Below, in pieces: positions 55,910 through 64,000 of a stretch of 64,000 nucleotides of DNA. This DNA is from Membranipora membranacea (Eukaryota; Bryozoa; Gymnolaemata; Cheilostomatida; Membraniporidae). Positions within the stretch are counted from its first letter, which is position 1. Every line of letters starts with the position of its first letter. A program made the translations under genes and the position numbers. The notes beneath the pieces are model-generated. The model had not been told where the DNA came from. It saw only the letters and a program-made list of their open reading frames with translations, and ran no database searches. Location: contig OU612065.1 in the NCBI GenBank assembly GCA_914767715.1, positions 29,080,001-29,144,000 on the forward strand. Direction: 5' to 3'.

Positions 55910-57240
55910 GTATGATATGAATAGCTTACAAAATATTGTGAATATAGTCAACCTAGAGCTCTCATACTCACACAATTAAGTAAAGAAGTAGTGTATCTTC
56001 AGAATTTTTTGCTAAGAAAAATTTGAAAGTTCCTCTAAGTGTTGTTTCTAGTCAACATCAGCATGCTCTGTCTGCAAATCTTATTTGAGCACCCACAGAG
56101 TCTTGTTCACTGAGATATCATGATGGAAAATTCATGGAAAATTGAAAATCATCATCATTTTTCTCTGTTGATAGGCACCGTGTTAGCCTGACTAAAGCTG
56201 ACCTTGCAACCACTCACTATGTAGCCCTTTCAACAAACTGTTTAAGTTTACACAGAGGACATGTCTCTATCCCCACAATCAAATGATATTAGCTTGAGAA
56301 ACTAGCTATGTCAGGGCAGGTCAGGGCAAAACTTCAGTTTGGCCAATAGAGTGGGTAGCAGATAACCTATTCCTATTGGCTGATGCAATATACTACGTCA
56401 TTGTCAATGATGATGTATAATTATTGTATTAAACTGTCAGTGAAACAACTAGCCCAGATAGCGCAATCAGTAAGCGCCTTGCTTGAAGATCCCAACTGCA
56501 TATTTTCTACTCCCACTTAGGACTCAATTTTAATTTCATAAACTCATCGGAGGCGAGGCAATCATAGTCAACAAAAAATAATAAGCTATCTCTCTCTTCG
56601 CTGGTACTCCTTGCTCATATTCACTAAATAGTTGTGATCGTGACTGTCATGATTTGTGATTTTTCAAATCTTGTTTCCTTTTGATAAAAAATAATAGTCT
56701 GAGTTATTCCTTGCTCATCCACATCAATTAGCTCAGACCAATTATAATTTTAATTGGTCTGAGTTGATTAGTTGACGTGCACACATTATGAACAAAATTA
56801 TTGGACTGTTAAATAAAAAATAAAGAGAAGACAATAACTATCAATTACAAGGCTCCCCAACTCGTTTTTGCCCAATGGCCTGAAACTCGCCCACAAAAAC
56901 TCGCCCCAACGAGTTTTGAACTTGAACTCGCCCATAACTAATAGAGGGCAGCATTGCATTTTGATAAAGAACAGCTACCTACCAAGGACTAATCAGTGTA
57001 CTATGGAATTGTCTTCTTAATATCAATGGGGAGAAAACTCTCTTGCAGTGGTTTCATCCGGGAGTTTGAGATATATAACATGTACTTCATGTATAACATG
57101 TGCAATAACAGATTTTACACACATAATACTAAATCCAGATGACAGTTTAATGTCACATTACCTGTGGTTGAGTAATAACTGTGCCCTAAACTTCGTTTTC
57201 ATCAACCTCCGTCTCCAACAACATCTATGTCAGCAATTTC
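55910..57240. other. No protein gene; possible tRNA-like SINE relic near 56450-56525
   Basis: CCAGATAGCGCAATCAGTAAG at about 56455 resembles a pol III A-box, but the B-box is poor (TTTTCTACTCC). A cluster of AACTCGCCC repeats lies near 56884-56932. Otherwise nothing. Confidence 0.3.
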
Positions 57241-57245
57241 TCTCT

Positions 57246-57593
57246 CTAATCAACTCCTAAGGCTGACCATCTCTCATTGTGTCTCTCCTCCATGTCATTT
57301 TTAGTGTACTGCTCCATCGCCTTCCCAACCATCTCCTCATAATAATCATATGTTTGTGATCTAAATGCTAAAATAAAAAGTGTTATTGTATGCTTGTCAG
57401 AGATGTTACAATGGATCTCAAATGAATACATCAATGTATCATCGCCCTATAGGCACCTGTATGATTTTTAAATTTAAGATCAAGTGCTTTGTTATTTTGC
57501 TGTTTTAACACCAATAGCCAGTAGACACTCCTGGATATTGACATTTAAATCATAAAACAATATAAAGAAGAAATCCTTACTTGGACAGCTCAT
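57246..57593 (-). CDS. Small two-exon gene or 3' end of a gene, unrecognised
   Basis: Exons 57593-57581 and 57367-57246 join in phase (intron GTAAGG...TTTTAG, 213 bp). They encode 44 residues: MSCPTFRSQTYDYYEEMVGK, AMEQYTKNDMEERHNERWSA, LGVD. The frame is open for 19 codons upstream of this ATG (GLGGKKLSALFAT) before a stop, and AG sites there could serve as acceptor, so the ATG may be internal. The Tyr/Glu-rich helix with a Trp near the end looks like a conserved C-terminus. The splice sites are the best evidence that it is real. Function unknown. Confidence 0.55.
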
Positions 57594-57599
57594 AGTTGC

Positions 57600-58350
57600 A
57601 AATAAAGCACTCAGCTTCTTGCCACCTAATCCAGCCTCAACACATCCAGTTCAACAACAGAGGAGGCAAGATGTTCATTTGACGACAATGTAAATTGTGC
57701 CCATAGTTATGGCTGAGGAAACTCTTTACCTTGAGTAACATTTACCTAGATCAAATCAATTTTTCTTGTATATTTAAAATCTCTTGAAAATAAAAAGTAA
57801 ATGGAAATTTACCAACCTCAGGCTTCCCATTGACAAGGTTTAAAGTGCAAAGTTCTGCTGTCCATCCACATTGACATCAGGTGGCCATCTGCAATGATAA
57901 GCCATCTTTGAGGCCGTCTTCTAAGAATTGCACCTCTCCACTACATTGCCGTGCATGTCGTGTGCCAAAATAAAGTGACATCACTCTAGAAAGTGTGTCA
58001 CAGAGATATAGATGCATCGGTGTATTCACAGCTATTATTTGTTGTAATCTTATATACAGAGACTTTTCCTATACACATACAATAACTTTGCTGCTGCCGA
58101 GAAATCATAGGAGCAAAATAGGTTATTATTAATTGCCTGACATGGCTCAACCGAGGAATAACAGTCGCTGTTGCTCCTTGGCTGAACGATGAAGCGATTA
58201 TTTTCCATATATTTCGGTTTGTTACCTTTTATGTAATTGCCAATTCCAGCAGCGATGTTGAGCATACAACTGATTTTTTTCCTTCCTTGTTTCTTATGTT
58301 CACACCTTGCATTCTTGCAGTTTCAGGTATCAACGGAATAAGCCTCAATG
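57600..58350. other. No gene assigned
   Basis: May hold upstream exons of the minus-strand gene at 57246-57593, but none could be supported. The frame 58050-58265 (-) lacks splice context or motifs. Confidence 0.3.
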
Positions 58351-58353
58351 TGT

Positions 58354-58603
58354 CTGGGGGGTCTTTCAATTAGAAAGAGTGATCCTTTACTAAAGCAAGT
58401 TATCACTATCACATCGCTCAAAATTATCACTCACTTGGTGTTTCAATTAGAGAAAATCACTCCCAAATCACTCACTCAGAATGTATATAGTTCCATCAAG
58501 TGACTGAGCGATCTGAAAGCGAGACCCCTAGCAGGTATCGCTCACTCAGTGAGTGAGCGATAATATTGCGATTTTGGCTGTTTCTAATTGAAAGACCCCC
58601 CAG
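58354..58603. mobile_element. 250-bp MITE with perfect 23-bp terminal inverted repeats
   Basis: CTGGGGGGTCTTTCAATTAG at 58354 and its exact reverse complement ending at 58603 extend 23 bp without mismatch. Inside, a further near-palindrome (ATCGCTCACTC/GAGTGAGCGAT) lies near 58538-58562, and GAGTGA/TCACTC motifs are frequent. No clear target-site duplication is visible (TGT/TAT flanks). A longer relative is at 38987-39540. Confidence 0.9.
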
Positions 58604-58609
58604 TATAAT

Positions 58610-59150
58610 CAAATATATCATCGACATCTTGGCCACAACAATGGGTATACAAATGAAGTGCGTGTTATTATCAGGAGTTGCCCACTCACAAGTAACAATT
58701 TCACTTCTCCAGTTTGGAATGACCTTGACCAAGTTGTAAAGCCTGCTAGACTAACAAAACAACCAAGCGGCTTTTTGGGGTATGCATGTGCTGCCACTTA
58801 ACTATCAATGTAATATATTCCGAGGGATTCTGCTAGGATTTTGCAAGTGAAAAAAACAAGAATGGTGAAAGTGACTTATAAACCTAAAGTAAGTTATTGC
58901 AAGCTTGTCAACTGTGCTTCTAGTCCACCCACTGCCACTTCGTAGAAAGAATATTTAGCTTTCAGACCAATGAGTTTACTCCTTAATCAGACGAAGTAGG
59001 CACTATGCTGCTGTGCCTTGCTAGTTCTATCAAATGTTTTATTATTCCTTGCCTTGGACTGGTTCTGTCAGGGAGCAACCTGGTACTCCAGTCCTTGTTT
59101 CTATGTATGTAACATGAGTACTGAGTAGGCTCATGTTTTGTTAGTGCTAG
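58610..59150. other. No gene seen
   Basis: Short frames only. A small hairpin AACATGAG/CTCATGTT lies near 59109-59135. Confidence 0.3.
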
Positions 59151-59152
59151 GG

Positions 59153-59187
59153 TAGCCTGTTTTGACAAAGCTTGTCAAGACAGGCTA
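59153..59187. repeat. 35-bp near-perfect palindrome, copy 1
   Basis: TAGCCTGT..TTGACAA and TTGTCAA..ACAGGCTA pair around a central AGC, with one mismatch. It shares its outer arm with the palindrome at 60051-60085. Confidence 0.9.
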
Positions 59188-59189
59188 GA

Positions 59190-59840
59190 TTTATTTGATT
59201 TTTTAGTTTGTGCAGTGTTGGATGTGCTAGTGCAGCTGTAAAAAATCTTCTTTCTTTTGTTCTTTTTAAAGTGACAGTCCTACTAGGCCATGTTTGGTAT
59301 GGTTTTAAAGATGTCAGGCTGATAAGTCATTAGGGCATATCAAATGAAACAGCCTGTGAACCATAATTGCAGTAAAACTGCTGCAAAGTCTGAAAATTGG
59401 GATCATAGTAATTTATTGCCTCCCCTTGACCACTATGATCCTTGCTAACATAATTGAGAAAAAAATAGTTGCTATTTTCCACAATTTTCATTTTTAATTA
59501 TTTTTATTTGCCCTATGAACTCACAATATTTGATTTACCGGGGCAATATATCCACTTTTCTAATAGGACTGACCCTTTAAGGAAACAACAATATAATGAT
59601 AGTATGAGTTAGCACACATGAAGTTGACTAGGCAACACAGGTGCTTATGGTCACTTATTGCTTCTTTTTTTTTTGGGAACTCTGCAGGTTTTGAAAGCCC
59701 AACATGTGACAAGAAAATTACTTTCACTTATTAGCCAACATGTGTACTCCTTGACTAGAACCAATGATGAAGCCCACTGTGTACGTAACACATAAAATAC
59801 GATATTAGTATTTGAAACGTAGTGTACTACTTGTAGATAA
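59190..59840. other. No gene seen
   Basis: AT-rich. Frames lack recognisable motifs. Confidence 0.3.
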
Positions 59841-59844
59841 TCTA

Positions 59845-59928
59845 CCCTGTGGTCTAGAGTGGTCTAATGGTTGTTGGTACAGACTTCCAATATTTGAGAT
59901 CAATGTTTAATTCCTGGCGCTGGCAGTC
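59845..59928 (+). ncRNA. tRNA-like head of a SINE
   Basis: TGGTCTAATGG (59860-59870) fits a pol III A-box and TGTTTAATTCC (59904-59914) a B-box at the right distance. Loss of conserved bases and of a proper acceptor stem argue for a SINE head rather than a tRNA gene. The layout recalls tRNA-Glu-type heads (GTGGTCTA.TGG). The body may run to about 60110, including the second palindrome. Confidence 0.45.
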
Positions 59929-60050
59929 ATTCTTTATTTGGCTCTGCTGAACGGGACTAAAATAACTGAGGTCAACTGTGTGTAGACCTCCCCCGCTGCC
60001 TCATTGATATTGAGAGTAGCCGGGTTACTGGCAGGTGGGCCCTATGGGTA

Positions 60051-60085
60051 TTGCCTGTCTTAACAATCTTGTTAAGACAGGCTAG
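60051..60085. repeat. 34-35-bp near-perfect palindrome, copy 2
   Basis: TTGCCTGTCTTAACAA and TTGTTAAGACAGGCTA pair around TC. The arm ACAGGCTA and TTGNCAA-type core match copy 1 at 59153-59187, so these are two members of one family 0.9 kb apart. Confidence 0.9.
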
Positions 60086-60089
60086 TATG

Positions 60090-60745
60090 GGTATATGTTG
60101 TAGCTTGTGGTCAATGGGAAAAACAAAACATAACCCTATAACTTCCCCTCACTTTAATGTGAACGAGAATTCCGTAGAATGGTTATAGAACATTCGTTTA
60201 GTATACCACTAATCACTGAAGTTGATGTTGAGCCCCAAATGTGGGTTATGCAAAAATTTACTATACGTAGGCTCAAGAATTCACAAATTCTTATCAAGGT
60301 AGTCTCTGTTTAGCCAGAATCTAAGTTGCTCAACAACTACAGTCAATTAGAGTATCTGTCTAAAATACAGAAGAAATATGACTGACGTGGCAGTTGTGGT
60401 ATTTCAGAAGACATAGTAATAGTAACTTGTGCCCCTGTTTAATTGCGGCAGTGTATTTTTGCTCTACATGCTGAAACCAACCAACTAAATTTAATTTAAT
60501 GTTGAAACAAAGATTGTTGAGCTAGACACTTTCAGCGCTGGCAGAGCAAGTGCTTCATCCTAATGAAAATAGCTAGAAATGTTTATTTGATAGCAATGGT
60601 ATACATTGGTAAACTATTGATAATTAAAACGCTTTCTCGTAACACATGTAATTTTTGCTAGATGCAAACATAGTGTAAATCAGTTTTAACTGAGCATTTC
60701 GTGTGTTCACTAACTACAGAGACATGATAGTAGACAAATATTGGA
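60090..60745. other. No gene seen
   Basis: No convincing frame, repeat or RNA signal. Confidence 0.3.
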
Positions 60746-60750
60746 TATGG

Positions 60751-60820
60751 TGGGTGGCTGAGTGGCTAGTCTGCTCAATCACAGTGCAGGTGGTCCAGGT
60801 TCAATTCCCGGTTGAGGCCA
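60751..60820 (+). ncRNA. tRNA-derived SINE head (Ser/Leu-like)
   Basis: TGGCTGAGTGG (60755-60765) matches the A-box consensus and GGTTCAATTCC (60798-60808) matches the B-box with one change. The D-arm style (GGCTGAGTGGC) is that of type II tRNAs, but there is no folded variable arm, so this is a SINE promoter head. A B-box-bearing tandem array follows directly. Confidence 0.65.
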
Positions 60821-60859
60821 AAAAAGAGCGATGGGGTGTATGTGGATAATAATATATTT

Positions 60860-61416
60860 GTACATAAGCCACAATTATAACATGCTTGTGATACGCGAGA
60901 GGTCCGAGTTCGAATCCCAATGAAGACAGATTTTTTTTTACATTCATAATATCTTTCACTACATGGTGGTTTATACCACAATTATAACATGTTTGTTGCG
61001 CGAGAGGCCCGAGTTCAAACCCCGATGAAGACAAATTTTGTTTTTTACATTATCATCTCTTTCACTACTTGGTGGTTAATACCACAATAATAAAATAATT
61101 GATGCGCGGGAGGCCCAAGTTCAAGTCACGGTGAAGACAAATTTTTTTATACATTTATAATATCTTTCACTACTTGGTGGTTTATACCATAATTATAACA
61201 TGTTTGTTGCGCTGGAGGCCCGAGTCCAAATCCGGTGAAGACAGATTTTGTTTTTTTACATATCATCTCTTTCACTACTTGGTGGTTTATACCACAATAA
61301 TAACATGTTTGTTGCGCGAGGGGCCCGAGTTCAAATCCCGATGAAAACTGGTTTTTTTTTACATATCATCTCTTTCAATACTTGGTGGTTTGTGCCACAA
61401 TTATAACATGTCTGTT
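60860..61416 (+). repeat. About 105-bp tandem array, five and a half units, each with a B-box-like tRNA T-arm
   Basis: Units share TCTTTCACTACTTGGTGGTT, ATAACATG(T/C)TTGT, GCGCGAGAGGCCCGAGTTC and (A/T)GAAGACA followed by a T-rich run. AGTTCGAATCC at 60907-60917 is a near-perfect B-box; related forms recur near 61012, 61118, 61222 and 61328. No unit carries an A-box. It abuts the SINE head at 60751-60820. Confidence 0.85.
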
Positions 61417-61419
61417 GCG

Positions 61420-62000
61420 CTATATTCTATGGCTGTACTCACTGAAAATAGTTGAGGGGGGAGTTGTGTCACCTAATAGGTCAACGATACTCAGGTTGTC
61501 TTCCTCATAGGTTGCATGGAAAGGACAGCCATTTTAGTTTGCACTTGTAATGACATCGCCAATTGGCCATCCATCGTAAACTCAATCGACAACCTGAGTG
61601 TCTATCATCCACACCCCTGAAGTTTTGTGGCATTTATGATCGCGGCATTTCTAGTATTATTTATCATCATCGACCCCTTACATAATAACTGTCATGAGTC
61701 ATAGTGACGTAAAACCTTAGATAGCATTACTGTTACTGTTACTTCATCAGATTTTATGGTAATCAAATTGATGTTGTAGGTGTGTATGACAAGTCAGTCT
61801 AGTTAACCACGATGACAGGTTATATTTGATGGGGAGAGTATTAAACCCCCTTATATCATATCACACAAAAAGTTAGGAGACCAAGCTAAGTTATATTGAG
61901 CTGATATTGACACATTGCTCTTATCTCATTTGGTGCTAGTAACCAACAAGCTAATATAGACCAGAGTACAATCACCAGATGATAAGAGGAGTGAGCTTTG
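61420..62000. other. Upstream region of the CUB-like gene; no gene seen
   Basis: An imperfect pair (GGTCAACGATACTCAGGTTG and CAACCTGAGTGTCTATC-like) lies near 61480-61605. No convincing frame was found. Confidence 0.3.
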
Positions 62001-62005
62001 AGTCT

Positions 62006-62015
62006 TATATTTAAA
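62006..62015 (+). promoter_or_regulatory. TATA-like element upstream of the CUB-like gene
   Basis: TTATATTTAA lies about 90 bp before the ATG at 62102 and about 30 bp before a CATTTAGATCAG context that could hold the start of transcription. This is position-based inference. Confidence 0.35.
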
Positions 62016-62101
62016 CTACTTGACTCTATCTTCCTCATTTAGATCAGCTGAAACTGTCAAACTGAACGGCATCGAAGTAGAAACAGCTAAAGAGTGTAAC
62101 G

Positions 62102-63912
62102 ATGGACAAACTGATACTATGTCTATATGCCGTCATCGGAGCATCATGTGCTGCCGACAGTGAGTATTTGTTTCATTTTGAACCAATTACAGTTTGCCAC
62201 AGTCATATTTTTGACTAATACGCTTCATCTAGTCCAGCGAACACAATTCCTAACTAATTGCAACTTCTAAAGAAAGATTAAATTGTAAATCCGGCTGTTT
62301 TTACCGCTTTGGCTACATGACCCAATCAATCATGTTTGGGTGCTCTCGCAGCGTGCATGGGACATCTACAGGACACACATTCCATTCATCAGATGAAGTC
62401 TGCTTCAGTTTGTATGTGGGTAAACAACAAAAAAGTGACTTACAAAATTACCACCAATTTGTTCACTATCAAACACCACCAATCACAGGCAGGCGTTGTC
62501 TGCCTGTGCTTTCTGGCTATGTACAAACAACAAACATTTAAAGTGAGCGACTTCATGATTTCGTTCTGTTTTATAGTTGATCTTAGCACCAAACAATGTG
62601 GCTCCACTGCAACTCTGCCTGACAAATCAGGAACAATTACCATCAGTAATACCGCCGCTGCCACTTGCGACTGGAAACTGGGATTTAATCAACAGTACCG
62701 CATCAAATTAGAATCACAAGTAAGTCTGTATACAATGTAGAAATTCTAACAAACTGGTCGTAGACTATCAAAACCATTGATAACAGATAGAATGTGAGAG
62801 TGTCAAGGTGATAAACCAAATAGACCATGTGGAGCCTATAAAGCACCGGGAATCGATATTGGGTGGAGTAAGCTGCACTTTGTCATCGCCCTTTGAATTG
62901 AGTCCTAATTTTTTCACCCAATTTATACTACAATGAAATAGTGAAGAACATGTCAAAATTATAGCATTTACCCTATACCCAAAAGAATAAAAATTATCAA
63001 TGCTTTAACTTTAGCGACGGCTATGATCATTGACCTCTTCTAGCATTGTGAGTGCTGCCAGAATCTACGGATTAGTCATATCAATATTTTGCCTTTTTCA
63101 ATCAGCAACTGATAAAGAAAAGTGAAGATTTTAATCCTGTAGTGTGTGTTAGATTAAGGATTCTCCTGTTGGAGTATTTTTTATAATCTCAATTTTACTT
63201 TACTTGTAGCTCCTATGCTTGTCCTGTTCTGAAGTTTTGAAGATTAAAGACAGTAGCTTCGCTGTTATCTGGGATGTGGACACTGCTCACCAGTAAGTGA
63301 AGACCTAGGCCAAGTTTGGTCCACTTGCACGCATTCAGAGTTGCTCCCGATCCACTGGTCACGCCACAGGGGGCAACTGTAATGCAGGCAATTGGATTAA
63401 ACTTGATCTACTGTAGACCTGATAAATATTAATCATTTTCGGAACAATGGAGGTGATAACTTGGTTGATGATATCAACACGTTCAAATGTGTAATATATT
63501 TAGCTAGTTACAACATGAAAAGCATAAAATTCAAATACTTCTAAATGTAATAAGTATCAACAAAACCTGACACTATATATTAGGCTACGAACTTTCATGT
63601 TTGATAGAAAAACTTGATTTACTTTTCAGATGTATTTGTGATTGTATGTGGTTGTGTTTTCAACTTGTATGTCGTTGATGGACAATATATTATAATTTGT
63701 CTGGGTTTTCTTGGAGTAAATTGACAGATATTTTGTGAAAATTAACAGGGATAATGGGGGTGCCGCCGGAGAGAAAGTGTGTACAAAGCAGTCACTCTAC
63801 TGTTCTACTGGTGGAACTAAAGAGATAAGAGAAGACAATTCGCCTCTTACTCTCCAATATGAGAAACATGGAACTGAGACTGTGAATATAAAGTTCGCCT
63901 ATGAGCTCTTCG
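62102..63912 (+). CDS. Secreted CUB-like domain protein, 5' part (continues beyond window)
   Basis: Four exons, 62102-62159, 62577-62719, 63210-63292 and 63749-63912, all with GT-AG sites (GTGAGT, GTAAGT, GTAAGT, GTAAGT) and matching phases, give about 149 residues. Residues 1-17 form a signal peptide (KLILCLYAVIGASCA). The mature part has CGSTATLPDKSGTITISN, a Cys before DWKL, hydrophobic YRIKLES, CLSCSEVLKIKDSSFAVIWD and TKQSLYCSTGGTKEI, LTLQYEKHGTETVNIKFAYE. This follows a CUB pattern (Cys...G.I.S...C.W.I.......L...DS..V......YC.....L.+.+......F...+). CUB domains bind proteins or glycans in extracellular matrix and innate immunity. The last donor (63913) shows that more domains follow. Divergence from typical CUB sequences leaves some doubt. 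Confidence 0.75.
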
Positions 63913-64000
63913 GTAAGTTGCTAGAGAAACTGTGTCAATCACTGATATATATTCATGGATTAGGGGAACATATCTGAGCTTGAGCAAGCATATGGCAATT

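Noticed and set aside
59845-59928. Functional tRNA gene
   Set aside because: A- and B-box-like sequences are present, but acceptor and anticodon stems do not pair convincingly; a SINE head is more likely.
60860-61416. CRISPR-like array
   Set aside because: Units of about 105 bp vary throughout with no short invariant repeat alternating with unique spacers, in a clearly eukaryotic window; it is a tandem satellite with B-box sequences.

Overview
The window is eukaryotic nuclear DNA from an animal. Real genes are split by GT-AG introns (about 200-1,600 bp), the sequence is AT-rich by eye, and most of it is decayed transposable elements of kinds common in aquatic invertebrates: BEL/Pao and Ty3-like LTR elements, CR1/Rex-like LINEs, hAT, Kolobok-like and P/THAP9-like transposases, MITEs and tRNA-derived SINEs. 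The phylum cannot be fixed from the sequence. A marine or freshwater invertebrate is my inference.

Host genes are few. Positions 33-775 (+) hold the last two coding exons of an unrecognised gene. Positions 5375-11485 (+) hold a complete seven-exon orthologue of the dual-specificity phosphatase DUSP12 (YVH1), 315 aa, with both the HCX5R catalytic site and the C-terminal zinc-binding Cys pairs. Positions 57246-57593 (-) hold a two-exon gene end or very small gene. Positions 62102-63912 (+) hold the 5' part of a secreted, CUB-like protein that runs off the right edge. An intact 318-nt open exon at 41937-42254 (-) looks host-derived but is isolated among retroelement debris.

Layout: 0.8-4.3 kb has satellites and several near-perfect snap-back palindromes. 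A 981-bp TIR element (4304-5284) carrying many copies of GGGGCACGTTGAGCC ends 90 bp before the DUSP12 ATG. From 11.7 to 18.6 kb there are LINE, Ty3-like gag and unclassified remnants. From 18.9 to 32.8 kb there is a block of at least twelve diverged copies of a compound repeat. Inside it are minus-strand exon-like modules (a thrombospondin-1-like exon, a repeated Cys-containing module, a 36-bp coding-compatible minisatellite, a Tudor-like exon and a Kolobok-like transposase piece). From 32.8 to 56 kb the sequence is almost wholly LINE, BEL/Pao, hAT and other transposon fragments, mostly on the minus strand. From 58 to 61.4 kb there are a 250-bp MITE, related palindromes, and tRNA-derived SINEs, one followed by a tandem array in which each unit carries a pol III B-box.

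The host genes do not form a pathway together. The coherent themes are the modular 14-kb array, repeated seeding of tetranucleotide microsatellites by LINE 3' ends, and inverted-repeat elements of several scales.
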